Positions 11,864 to 24,147 of a DNA stretch of 64,000 nt are shown here, one piece after another. The stretch is from positions 1-64,000 of the forward strand of contig JASANE010003392.1 of NCBI GenBank assembly GCA_030248225.1, given 5' to 3'. Position numbers and translations under genes: made by a program. The stretch's first letter is position 1; each line of letters opens with the position of its first letter. The stretch is from Trileptium ribeirensis. Its lineage: Eukaryota > Nematoda > Enoplea > Enoplida > Thoracostomopsidae. The notes beneath the pieces were generated by a model. The model was not told the origin of the DNA and searched no databases. It saw only the letters and a program-made list of their open reading frames with translations.

Positions 11864-12240
11864 CTGGTGCCGTATAGTATTTTACCCTTATAGAATTCCT
11901 CACCCTTCAACTTTTAGCATTTATCTTCCGTAGAATTTCTTCCCCACTAATATATAGCGTTTTATCTCGCGTACAACTATATCTTAAAAAATTATAATTT
12001 AGAATATCCCAAAGAATTACGAATTTTCAACACTTTCAACCCGCCTACCATTCACACCTTCAACACCTGAAAATTCCGAAAATTCTTTGAAATATTCATT
12101 GGAAATTATAATTTTCTAAGCTATAGCTCTACAGAACATAAAATGCTATATGTTAGTGGGGAACGAAATTCTACGGGAGACAAATACTACAAGTTGAAGG
12201 ACAAAATTTTATGGGGAATAAAATACTGTACGACACCAGC
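11864..12240. repeat. Long inverted repeat (foldback structure)
   Basis: The left arm (about 11864-12029) is an imperfect reverse complement of the right arm (about 12068-12240), with a spacer of roughly 40 bp. Matching landmarks include CTGGTG..GTA opposite TAC..CACCAG, TTCCCCACTAATATATAGC opposite its complement near 12145-12163, and CCTTCAACTT opposite AAGTTGAAGG. The right arm is the first unit of the tandem array that follows. Foldback-type transposons are known to have long inverted repeats built from tandem units, which fits this layout. No transposase is present. Confidence 0.75.
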
Positions 12241-13770
12241 TCATAAGAATTAGTTTATTAGACCCAATTTCGAGAAAGTTGACGACTTTATTAATATATC
12301 GACCCATACAGTTTCCTGTACTCATGATATGTTAGTGGGGAACGAAATTCTACGGGAGACAAATACTACAAGTTGAAGGAGAAAATTTTATGGGGAATAA
12401 AATACTGTACGACACCAGCTCATAAGAATTACTTTATTAGGCACAATTTCGAGAAAGTTGACGAATTTATTAATATATCGACCCATACAGTTTCCTGTAC
12501 TCATGATATGTTAGTGGGGAACGAAATTCTACGGGAGACAAATACTACAAGTTGAAGGAGAAAATTTTATGGGGAATGAAATACTGTACGACACCAGCTC
12601 ATAAGAATTAGTTTATTAGGCCCAATTTCGAGAAAGTTGACGACTTTATTAATATATCGCGACCCATACAGGTTCCTGTACTCATGATATGTTAGTGGGG
12701 AACGAAATTCTACGGGAGACAAATACTACAAGTTGAAGGAGAAAATTTTATGGGGAATAAAATACTGTACGACACCAGCTCATAAGAATTAGTTTATTAG
12801 GCACAATTTCGAGAAATTTGACGAATTTATTAATATATCGACCCATACAGTTTCCTGTACTCATGATATGTTAGTGGGGAACGAAATTCTACGGGAGACA
12901 AATACTACAAGTTGAAGGAGAAAATTTTATGGGGAATTAAATACTGTACGACACCAGCTCATAAGAATTAGTTTATTAGGCCCAATTTCGAGAAAGTTGA
13001 CGACTTTATTAATATATCGCGACCCATACAGTTTCCTGTACTCATGATATGTTAGTGGGGAACGAAATTCTACGGGAGACAAATACTACAAGTTGAAGGA
13101 GAAAATTTTATGGGGAATTAAATACTGTACGACACCAGCTCATAAGAATTAGTTTATTAGGCCCAATTTCGAGAAAGTTGACGACTTTATTAATATATCG
13201 CGACCCATACAGGTTCCTGTACTCATGATATGTTAGTGGGGAACGAAATTCTACGGGAGACAAATACTACAAGTTGAAGGAGAAAATTTTATGGGGAATA
13301 AAATACTGTACGACACCAGCTCATAAGAATTAGTTTATTAGGCCCAATTTCGAGAAAGTTGACGACTTTATTAATATATCGCGACCCATACAGGTTCCTG
13401 TACTCATGATATGTTAGTGGGGAACGAAATTCTACGGGAGACAAATACTACAAGTTGAAGGAGAAAATTTTATGGGGAATAAAATACTGTACGACACCAG
13501 CTCATAAGAATTACTTTATTAGGCACAATTTCGAGAAAGTTGACGAATTTATTAATATATCGACCCATACAGGTTCCTGTACTCATGATATGTTAGTGGG
13601 GAACGAAATTCTACGGGAGACAAATACTACAAGTTGAAGGAGAAAATTTTATGGGGAATAAAATACTGTACGACACCAGCTCATAAGAATTAGTTTATTA
13701 GGCCCCATTTCGAGAAAGTTGACGACTTTATTAATATATCGCGACCCATACAGTTTCCTGTACTCATGAT
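12129..13770 (+). repeat. Satellite array, 179/181-bp unit, nine copies
   Basis: Units begin at about 12151, 12330, 12509, 12690, 12869, 13050, 13231, 13412 and 13591, counted at TGTTAGTGGGG. Two variants alternate irregularly. A 179-bp form has ATATCGACCC and usually a cluster of linked differences; a 181-bp form has ATATCGCGACCC. Neighbouring units are nearly identical, so amplification was recent. The short open frames in the units end at the same stop each time, and two 60-codon frames at 12373 and 13455 differ by one residue. I treat these as non-coding. Confidence 0.95.
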
Positions 13771-13827
13771 CGTTTAAACAAACCGCCGTTGCAAACTCAT
13801 GATCGTTTAAACAAACCGCCGTTGCAA
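13762..13827 (+). repeat. 33-bp direct duplication at the satellite edge
   Basis: The segment starting ACTCATGATCGTTTAAACAA is present twice, head to tail, at 13762-13794 and 13795-13827, with no differences seen. It overlaps the last bases of the satellite (ACTCATGAT), so the duplication includes the array-flank junction. Confidence 0.9.
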
Positions 13828-13829
13828 CA

Positions 13830-16800
13830 GCGGGTTTTGCTGCAAGGTTTATCGCTCCGCTCAGCTAACATAATGAAATTCAACAGTGAATATATAAACG
13901 TTACAACAACGTTTTTCATTGTTTGCATAATGGTGTAGCGTTTCATCCGGCTTTAACAGGTTCCTGTGTTTACTTTTTGCGACAACAACGCTGTTGTGGC
14001 ATAGTTTGTTAGAGTTTTGGGACAAATTTATGAAATTATATATTATTTATTTAATTGACATTGTATTTGAGTGTATTTATAGTATACAACAAAGAAACAA
14101 CCTTGTGGTTCTGTTTAAGGCTCTGCTTTTACTGTGACGACGACGTTTCCTGGTGGACAGATTTATAAACAAGATTACTAGGTGCTACGCTGAGAGCGTT
14201 AATGGGACTGTTGACGTAATAACGTGGTTTACCAGTTCACAGCCAGCGCTGATTTTTGAACGTTTAATAGCATTCGCATAAACTGAAAAATACCTAACAA
14301 TTCTCCAGCAGGATCAGATGTTTTCGATACTATAGTGAGTTAGTTAGTTAGAAAGCTACGGTCCAAACATTCTGATGTTAGAATGAAATAGGGCGCAGCG
14401 TAGGCCGTGTATGCGGGGACAGTGCATAAGACAGGGGTTATACATGTAATGGTTTCGAGGGTGGGTCGAGCCACCTGCCAGATGATCTAACGCCTCAGAG
14501 TGGATAATACCTTTATCCCAATATGAACATCTATGCGTAGAAATTATTAGACTTAATGCTGTATTCATCTCTATTCGTAAAAGCGAAATTTGTAATATCG
14601 CCGATACATCTTAGGACTATAGTCCAAAGTAACTCTGCGGGGCGTAAACAATGTACAGGCCATGTCGTTCTCAATTTACTAAAACCTAAAGCCTTAGCCT
14701 TTATTAAGCCTAAACTTATATATATCAAGTTTAAAATGCAGCGAGCGAGCGAAAATGAACTTACTATCAAATAACTTGTTCTAGGCTTTAATTTTTTGAC
14801 ATATATACACTGTGATCGCTTACTGTGATTGGATTTATTATGTGGCATCGTCATTGACAGGGTTTGTAATTATTTCCAAATCCAATATTTTCGTATTATA
14901 TATACTCACCGTATAGCAAAATATTTTGCTTTCGTCTTTGGGTTATATATTAATGTCAAATATTTCAACTTTGAAACTGAAAAAGCCTGGATGATCACCA
15001 AAATACCAGTATATTCTAATATCAATCCTTCTCAGCGATGCTGTGCTCGCCCTATCAGATGTGATAAAATTTATAGCTCCACGTTATGATTTCTGTTATT
15101 GCAAAGAGTCAGGACAATTACTGCTATATATAATTACCTACATTATAGTTGATCCCTATAACTCCTGCAATTGTTCGACAACAACTAACATTAAGCTTGA
15201 ACGTGCATGTACTAAACTGAATTAGGCGAATATTAGATTATTATACACGCGTTTTGCCCGGTCACTTTGCGAGAAGCCTTAAGGATCTGAGCAATAGCTC
15301 CAACACAGCTCAATAATTAGTAAACATGAGTTTCGCTCTATCGTTAGGGTTTGACACCATGCGGAGACCAATAATTGTTCATCGATACTTGAAATCTAAA
15401 TTAATTTAATAACGTATTAAATGGATTAAATCAAAATTTAGTATACTACATGTCTAATATAATGTGCAGTATAATTGTGATTTTAATCGATTATTTGAAA
15501 CGCTAAGATTGCGAAAGTCTTCAACATGACCTGGATAACGTTTTAGTTTTAAAAGTTTCGTCAAGGTTTTCAGCCTTGTATTTTACACGCCGTGTCTGCG
15601 AGTAATTCTTATAAAATATGGATATGACTTTCTGGCATTTTCAAAAAGATTAAAAACGCCATTTTAGATATAAAAATATGATGCTAGCGCTTTCGATGTG
15701 GAAATTGTCACTGATATGAATCTTAACCATGACTTTAGAGTAACAAAGAACCCTTGCATTGTCTGTGGGTCAGTAAACATTATCTGTAGTTTTAGTCACT
15801 GTAGAACAATGCCAGATCAATGCTTTGTGTCTCCGTTTTTTTAACTGAAATCAGTCGCATCCGATTTTAGTTATGGTGCATCACGTTATCAGATTTGCTA
15901 TCAATTATATTATTAAGTAGAAGGATAGAGTATTATTTGAATTGAGTAGTTGCATTTTGTTTGTTACATTTAGGGTCATAAGCCAGCGCAACTGTTAGGC
16001 CTGGAGTTACTGTATGGGACCATTACCCGTGGTCATAAAAGCTAAAAGTTTTTAGCAAAATTCAAAAAACCTCGACGACGACGATTTTCTGTAACAGCCT
16101 ATGGTTCTCTTAACCGTAGGCTGTACTTTTGTAGTTATGGTCTCATTCAGTTTAATTTACAGTCACAATGCTAAAATAATCGATCTCCATTTGTAACAAT
16201 TTGTGGTATTAATTTGTCGATCAACAACTGAGTGAATAAATGCAATCTCTTGCGCTTCAGGTTCAAGCCGTCCCACGAAGCTCCGCTCTAAGCTGTTCTT
16301 TTTCCTAACGTTATAATGTCCGGCCCCATAATATAATGATATGAGACGAGTATTTTATTTTCGATGATGCAATTAAAAAAGCAAAATTAGACTGTGCGTG
16401 TTCCAAATCTTGCTGCAAAAATTGCGAATGCCATTTTTTCGCGACTTGATCTCTTCTCTAGACATGCATCTCTGAAACAATTTCATAAAGCTATACACCA
16501 TATTTTTATAATCAATACGAGAAGTCGAGATCCATTTTGAGTTCTAGTAAAGAGCAGGCTAAAGGCATATACGCAAAAAATGGGTTTGGAGAAGCAGGCA
16601 TATTTCCGGGCAAGACAGAGACCTAGCAATGCGAAATCTAAAAAAATTTTTTAATAAAAAAATCCCGGCTCTGCGAATATTTGCTTGGGAGCAAGTAAAA
16701 ACAAAAAGCCAGCCCCATTAGGCTATGTCGTGTGGGAACAAGACGTGACTTCCTTCGGCCTTCGTATGTATCGGCAGCTTGTAACATTGTTTTCGCATTA

Positions 16801-17510
16801 ATATCTCATCGTAAATTAACGCTTTAAAAAGATTGAAAATACAAAATTTTTGCTTAACTACGCTCACTGGAGTAGTCTGATAATGTAGTTAGGGCATCAG
16901 ATTTTATCCTTCTTCTGGCGACCAAGTAGAACAAGCAGTTATGTCCATGCTTCTAAATCTTAAAACCATCAAACATTCTATCAGGGACCCACTAGGCTAG
17001 TCTGAAGTGAGGGAACCTGCTCAATAGTGATGCGGCGACAGGGCAAAATTGCAGGGACCGCCTTGCTTTGCAATTGCTTCCCGCAGTGGATTGATCAAAC
17101 CAGAAGTCCATGTTGTTTTCGTTTATAGCAAATATTGTTTTTGAAAGACAATGAGTGCAGTTGAGGGTGGACTTTTGGTATTTTTCGGTAATTGCTTTAT
17201 GAAAATCTCACTAAAGCAATTTTAAAACAATCAAAATCCGGAAAATAATTATGTTTTTAAGCAACCCAGCCAGACGATTTGTGCAGTCAGGAAATTTATG
17301 AACTCGGAGAGCGAATTTTGAAACGAAAAGGCTGTCAAATTTGCACGAAAACTTTGGCTTGGCCCAAATTGATTAAACTAGCGACACTAGTTTATATTCA
17401 AAAAAAATTTTTAATCCAAGCGTGTGTTCTGACCAACTACAGATTAGAATATTGTTTTATTCAATTTAACATCTTGAATTATCCAATAAATCGTAATATC
17501 AACTTGCAAA
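13830..17510. other. Upstream region of the EF-hand gene; few features
   Basis: No gene is supported. Two partial copies of the MITE seen whole at 33067-33280 can be recognised: about 14640-14730 (CCATGTCGTTCTC, then AGCCTTAGCCT) and about 16285-16330 (TAAGCTGTTCTTTTT, CTAACGTTATAA). A strong hairpin lies at 16094-16124. No clear promoter element for the gene starting at 17511 was recognised. Confidence 0.4.
16094..16124. other. 13-bp perfect-type hairpin
   Basis: ACAGCCTATGGTT (16094-16106) pairs with AACCGTAGGCTGT (16112-16124) over 13 pairs, with a single T-G wobble and a 5-base loop. It is not a histone 3' stem-loop. Function unknown. Confidence 0.6.
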
Positions 17511-17544
17511 ATGGCATCTCAAGAAGAACTAAAGTCACAGATCG
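17511..17544 (+). CDS. EF-hand protein gene, exon 1 (start codon)
   Basis: ATG at 17511 (context AAAATGGC) opens MASQEELKSQI and breaks after the first base of the next codon at a consensus donor (ATCG|GTAAGT). Exon 2 begins with the two bases that complete a glutamate codon, so the join is in frame (phase 1). The N-terminus MASQEEL is typical of small cytosolic EF-hand proteins. The upstream minus-1 frame is open for a long way, but the splice donor and the fit to exon 2 support this start. The gene runs to about 36403 on the plus strand. Confidence 0.7.
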
Positions 17545-18339
17545 GTAAGTTTTAAAACGCTCGGCTTTCTGATTTAGTCAATCATGCTTAATAAGAAGGG
17601 AGAGGGTAAGAGGCTACCTCTCTGAAGCTCGTAGCCCCCCGCGGGGCGAAGAGCTGATCTTTCTGCAGCCAATCCTAGCCCACGAGTTGGTCCCCGGAAG
17701 TTCAAAGGCCTCTCCCCCTTCCCTCGGGCCTCGGACCTTGAGCATGTATGGATTTAGTGGAATATGTTGCTCTTAGCGCAGATATAAAATGTGAAAGACG
17801 GATGACAGTTGAATTTCCAGGTTTGGTCATGGATTCCTCATACCTACAACTATTTATCATAGTGGAAGACTTGCTACTATACCACCAGCTATATTTCTAG
17901 TCTATGTTATTAGGATAGGACAATATCACTCATAGCCAGTTTATATTGTTATTTTCTGCAGAAACTGTTTAAAACGAAGTTTGCCAGTGCTAAATGGTGC
18001 GAGATATCAATTCAGTTATTCTAAATTACGAAACATTTGGTTAAAAGCAATGATATTCGATATTAATAATTGTAGCTTTTTGCGATCCAAAAATTCACCA
18101 CCTCTTTTCATTCAGTCATGTGCCGTAGAAGACACACTAGTGAAATACAACAGCTATATTTGTTTAATTGAACAAAAAGAAAATATGCCCAACGTATAAT
18201 TTTATTGATTGAAGAGATCCGCGAGTAATCTTCACGACAGACCAAATGGTATTAAATTCCACACCTTTAGTTTAAAAGACAACCGCGTTAAAACTACAAC
18301 AAAGATATCGTTCAATTCATATTAGAGCAACTCTGCCAA

Positions 18340-21300
18340 GTGTACTATTACTAACATAGCGGGACGTTACACAATATCTGAACCCACTAATATTTAGCGG
18401 AGAATGGAGGAAATCTTAGCCAAAACCAAATACTATTACTAGCATAGTGGGACGTTACACAATATCTGAACCCACTAATATTTAGCGGAGAATGGAGGAA
18501 ATCTTAGCCAAAACCAAATACTATTACTAGCATAGTGGGACGTTACACAATATCTGAACCCACTAATATTTAGCGGAGAATGGACGAAATCTTAGCCAAA
18601 ACCAAATACTATTACTAGCATAGTGGGACGTTACACAATATCTGAACCCACTAATATTTAGCGGAGAATGGACGAAATCTTAGCCAAAACCAAATACTAT
18701 TACTAGCATAGTGGGACGTTACACAATATCTGAACAACTAACATTTAGCGGAGAATGGACGAAATCTTAGCCAAAACCAAATACTATTACTAGCATAGTG
18801 GGACGTTGCACAATATCTGAACAACTAATATTTAGCGGAGAATGGACGAAATCTTAGCCAGAACCAAATACTATTACTAGCATAGTGGGACGTTACACAA
18901 TATCTGAACCCACTAATATTTAGCGGAGAATGGACGAAATCTTAGCTAAAACCGAATACTATTACTAGCATAGTGGGACGTTACACAATATCTGAACAAC
19001 TAATATTTAGCGGAGAATGGACGAAATCTTAGCCAAAACCGAACACTATTACTAGCATAGTGGGACGTTGCACAATATCTGAACCAACTAATATTTAGCG
19101 GAGAATGGACGAAATCTTAGCCAAAACCAAATACTATTACTAGCATAGTGGGACGTTACACAATATCTGAACAACTAATATTTAGCGGAGAATGGACGAA
19201 ATCTTAGCCAAAACCAAATACTATTACTAGCATAGTGGGACGTTACACAATATCTGAACCCACTAATATTTAGCGGAGAATGGACGAAATCTTAGCCAAA
19301 ACCAAATACTATTACTAGCATAGTGGGACGTTACACAATATCTGAACAACTAATATTTAGCGGAGAATGGACGAAATCTTAGCCATAACCAAATACAATT
19401 ACTAGCATAGTGGGACGTTACACAATATCTGAACCAACTAATATTTAGCGGAGAATGGAGGAAATCTTAGCCAGAACCAAATACTATTACTAGCATAGTG
19501 GGACGTTACACAATATCTGAACCAACTAATATTTAGCGGAGAATGGAGGAAATCTTAGCCAGAACCAAATACTATTACTAGCATAGTGGGACGTTACACA
19601 ATATCTGAACCCACTAATATTTAGCGGAGAATGGACAAAATCTTAGCCAAAACCAAATACTATTACTAGCATAGTGGGACGTTACACAATATCTGAACAA
19701 CTAATATTTAGCGGAGAATGGAGGAAATCTTAGCCAGAACCAAATACTATTACTAGCATAGCGGGACGTTACACAATATCTGAACCAACTAATATTTAGC
19801 AGAGAATGGACGAAATCTTAGCCAAAACCAAATACTATTACTAGCATAGTGGGACGTTACACAATATCTGAACCCACTAATATTTAGCGGAGAATGGAGG
19901 AAATCTTAGCCAAAACCAAATACTATTACTAGCATAGTGGGACGTTACACAATATCTGAACAACTAATATTTAGCGGAGAATGGACGAAATCTTAGCCAT
20001 AACCAAATACTATTACTAGCATAGTGGGACGTTACACAATATCTGAACCAACTAATATTTAGCGGAGAATGGAGGAAATCTTAGCCAGAACCAAATACTA
20101 TTACTAGCATAGTGGGACGTTACACAATATCTGAACCAACTTATATTTAGCGGAGAATGGAGGAAATCTTATCCAGAACCAAATACTATTACTAGTATAG
20201 TGGGACGTTACACAATATCTGAACCAACTAATATTTAGCGGAGAATGGAGGAAATCTTAGCCAGAACCAAATACTATTACTAGCATAGTGGGACGTTACA
20301 CAATATCTGAACCAACTAATATTTACCGGAGAATAGAGGAAACCTTAGCCAAAACAAAATACTATTACTAGCATAGTGGGACGTTACACAATATCTGAAC
20401 CAAATAATATTTAGCGGAGAATGGAGGAAATCTTAGCCAGAACCAAATACTATTACTAGCATAGTGGGACGTTACACAATATCTGAACCAACTAATATTT
20501 AGCGGAGAATGGAGGTAATCTTAGCGAAAACCAAATACTATTACTAGCATAGTAGGACGTTACACAATATCTGAACCAACTAATATTTAACGGAGAATGG
20601 AGGAAATCTTAACCAGAACCAAATATTATTACTAGCATAGTGGGACGTTACACAATATCTGAGCCAACTAATATTTAGCGGAGAATGGAGGAAATCTTAG
20701 CCAGAACCAAATACTATTACTAGCATAGTGGGACGTTACATAATATCTGAACCAACTAATATTTAGCGGAGAATGGAGGAAATCTTAGCCAGAACCAAAT
20801 ACTATTACTAGCATAGTGGGACGTTACACAATATCTGAACCAACTAATATTTAGCGGAGAATGGAGGAAATCTTAGCCAGAACCAAATACTATTACTAGC
20901 ATAGTGGAAGGTTACACAATATCTGAACCAAATAATATTTAGCGGAGAATGGAGGAAATCTTAGCCAGAACCAAATACTATTACTAGCATAGTGGGACGT
21001 TACACAATATCTGAACCAACTAATATTTAGCGGAGAATGGAGGAAATCTTAGCCAAAACCAAATACTATTACTAGCATAGTGGGACGTTGCACAATATCT
21101 GAACCAACTAATATTTAGCGGAGAATGGAGGAAATCTTAGCCAAAACCAAATACTATTACTAGCATAGTGGGACGTTGCACAATATCTGAACCAACTAAT
21201 ATTTAGCGGAGAATGGAGGAAATCTTAGCCAAAACCAAATACTATTACTAGCATAGTGGGACGTTACACAATATCTGAACCAACTAATATTTAGCGGAGA

Positions 21301-21592
21301 ATGGGCGAAATCTTAGCCAAAACCGAAGACTATTACTAGCATAGTGGGACGTTACACAATATCTGAACCAACTAATATTTAGCGGAGAATGGACGAAATC
21401 TTAGCCAAAACTGAATACTATTACTAGCATAGTGGGACGTTACACAATATCTGAACAACTAATATTTAGCGGAGAATGGACGACATCTTAGCCAAAACCA
21501 AATACTATTACTAGCATAGTGGGACGTTACACAATATCTGAACAACTAATATTTAGCGGAGAATGGAGGAAATCTTAGCCAAAACCAAATCC
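18340..21592 (+). repeat. Satellite array, 87/88-bp unit, about 37 copies, inside intron 1
   Basis: The repeated unit contains CTATTACTAGCATAGTGGGA, ATATCTGAACC and TTTAGCGGAGAATGG. The interval between successive GGGACG strings is 87 or 88 bp; the 87-bp form has GAACAACTAAT where the 88-bp form has GAACCCACTAAT or GAACCAACTAAT. Point variants such as GGACGAAAT versus GGAGGAAAT cluster by position: the CGAAAT type is commoner at the ends, and the GGAAAT type in the middle. The array fills much of the 6.5-kb first intron of the EF-hand gene. Confidence 0.95.
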
Positions 21593-22195
21593 TGAACGGA
21601 AAAAACATAAAACAAAAAACAAACTAGCATGAACTCGTTGAAGTGTAGCTGAGGAACGATCGCTATATTATGCCGTCTTTCAACATACCGTCTTACAACC
21701 TAAATCTTGGCCTTTAGCTAAGGTGTTATGAGCCTTCTAATACCAATCCGTAGGGCATTCGTGCATGGAACCACTGAGATTACTATAGCTGTTCTTTTTT
21801 AATGATATAAAATTACGGCTATCAGCTTGACTTGGGCTTTGTTTGAGTCTATTTGGCTAAATATATTTGACATTTGGTCAAAAAATTTCACACTTATTTA
21901 AAGCATGCGCTGCACTGCAATATCATTGAGCGGAATAACTAATCCCCAGATTTGTCTGTTTTTCGAACTAGATCTCAACTCACTGATACTAGTTCCGTAG
22001 GAAATGGATCAATAATCGTAGACTGCATTTCAGAGAGCTGAATACTGTTTTACTAACCCCACAATTGGCGTTGCATCGCATTTGAATTGCTTTGCATTTG
22101 CAATTGTGTGATTATTGATAAAATTACGCCTCTCAGCTTGACTTTGCGCCATCGATACAGGACTTACTAACGTCCTGGACATCTGTGCAGCAAAC
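21593..22195. other. Intron 1 sequence between two satellites
   Basis: Nothing recognisable beyond AT-rich intron sequence. Confidence 0.4.
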
Positions 22196-23396
22196 ACTAC
22201 GCAGCTCTTTGTGTTCAATATGAAAGTCACATAAATATTTTCGATATCGAACAATGCTTCATTTAACAGGTTGTTTTGTTAAAATTTCATCGAGATGATC
22301 AGTTTCTGCTAAAAACTCGTCAATGAAATTTTTTTCGGACAAACTAACCATGTCGAGCGTAAGTGAAATGTACGCTATGCCTTTCTCGATATATACACTA
22401 CGCAGCTCTTTGTGTTCAATATGAAAGTCACATAAATATTTTCGATATCGAACAATGCTTAATTTACTGGTTGTTTTGTTAAAATTTCATCGAGATGATC
22501 AGTTTCTGCTAAAAACTCTTCAATGAAATTTTTTTCGGACAAACTAACCCTGTCGAGCGTAAGTGAAATGTACGCTATGCCTTTCTCGATATATACACTA
22601 CGCAGCTCTTTGTGTTCAATATGAAAGTCACATAAATATTTTCGATATCGAACAATGCTTCATTTAACAGGTTGTTTTGTTAAAATTTCATCGAGATGAT
22701 CAGTTTCTGCTAAAAACTCTTCAATGAAATTTTTTTCGGACAAACTAACCCTGTCGAGCGTAAGTGAAATGTACGCTATGCCTTTCTCGATATATACACT
22801 ACGCAGCTCTTTGTGTTCAATATGAAAGTCACATAAATATTTTCGATATCGAACAATGCTTAATTTACTGGTTGTTTTGTTAAAATTTTATCGAGATGAT
22901 CAGTTTCTGCTAAAACTCTTCAATGAAATTTTTTTCGGACAAACTAACCCTGTCGAGCGTAAGTGAAATGTACGCTATGCCTTTCTCGATATATACACTA
23001 CGCAGCTCTTTGTGTTCAATATGAAAGTCACATAAATATTTTCGATATCGAACAATGCTTAATTTACTGGTTGTTTTGTTAAAATTTTATCGAGATGATC
23101 AGTTTCTGCTAAAAACTCTTCAATGAAATTTTTTTCGGACAAACTAACCCTGTCGAGCGTAAGTGAAATGTACGCTATGCCTTTCTCGATATATACACTA
23201 CGCAGCTCTTTGTGTTCAATATGAAAGTCACATAAATATTTTCGATATCGAACAATGCTTAATTTACTGGTTGTTTTGTTAAAATTTTATCGAGATGATC
23301 AGTTTCTGCTAAAAACTCTTCAATGAAATTTTTTTCGGACAAACTAACCCTGTCGAGCGTAAGTGAAATGTACGCTATGCCTTTCTCGATATATAC
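22196..23396 (+). repeat. Satellite array, about 200-bp unit, six copies, inside intron 1
   Basis: Six units start at about 22201, 22402, 22602, 22803, 23002 and 23202, counted at GCAGCTCTTTGTG. Units are almost identical and differ at a few sites (CTTCATTTAACAGG versus CTTAATTTACTGG, and ATTTCATCGAG versus ATTTTATCGAG). The reverse strand of each unit has a short open frame that always stops at the same place. The unit length is not a multiple of three, so a repeat-coded protein is unlikely. Confidence 0.93.
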
Positions 23397-24046
23397 TCGT
23401 AAGGCATTTACGTTAATAGTGGAAATCTTAGATGCTTGTATGAGCATTAAATATAATTCATAGAGTTGATTATGGGCCTTTTAAGAAGTCACTCATGCCA
23501 TACTACTTTATATATGTAGTATGGAACGACCCAGACCCATTTTCTGTTAGTTGTCCCTGTTTTTCAGGAGGCGGGTGAGAACAAGTGTCTAACTTTAGTC
23601 CTGCACCCACTATTTTCTGACCCCCCAACTCTTCTCCTGCCTTCCCAATTTTGGTTCTATTCCCAACTGTTGCTCCAAATTCAAACAAAATTTATAAAAA
23701 TGCATTTTTGTTCAAATACGGAATAAAAGTTACGGGAGGGGGGGTGGGAACGGTGGAACCAACTTACGGATGGACCGCGACATTCCACAACGAGTATAAT
23801 ATAGTGTGGTTTGAGTGTCACACTCTTCTTTAAGGGTTCATCATGACCTCATGATAATACCAAGCGCGGGTTGCATCTGCACCAGTAATCCGTTCCACAA
23901 TAGCTGCTTCTTTTTTCATAGTTATCTCTGAGATACGTATGCTTTGGACTCATGTTGAAAAATTTCACTCATCTTTTTTATCATTTATTTATTTTTAATT
24001 TATTATAAATCATATATATTACACACAAAACATACCTTCATTTCAG
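23397..24046. other. End of intron 1
   Basis: AT-rich intron sequence with a G-rich patch (about 23720-23750). The last bases (ACCTTCATTTCAG) form a good polypyrimidine tract and 3' splice site for exon 2. Confidence 0.5.
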
Positions 24047-24147
24047 AAGAAGAAATAGCTCATGCCGGCGAAATATTCCGAGGTTTGGACAAAGACGGTG
24101 ATGGGGTTTGCAAGCAAGAATTGGCGAGCGGCATCAAAGAACGAAAG
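24047..24147 (+). CDS. EF-hand protein gene, exon 2 (first EF-hand)
   Basis: After TTTCAG the exon completes a Glu codon and reads EEEIAHAGEIFRGL, then the calcium-binding loop DKDGDGVCKQEL and a following helix ASGIKERK. The loop has acidic residues at positions 1, 3 and 5 and Gly at 6, as in functional EF-hands. The usual acidic residue at position 12 is shifted to 11, so metal affinity may be weakened. The donor is AAAG|GTTATAAG, which is not a strong match, and leaves phase 0. The exon is 101 nt long, and reading on would meet a stop soon after. Confidence 0.8.

Noticed and set aside
12373..13637. Two 60-residue ORFs differing at one position
   Set aside because: They are satellite units; other units have a stop in the same frame, so coding is not maintained.
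12129..23396. CRISPR arrays
   Set aside because: The arrays are contiguous satellites without short repeats separated by unique spacers, and the DNA is eukaryotic.
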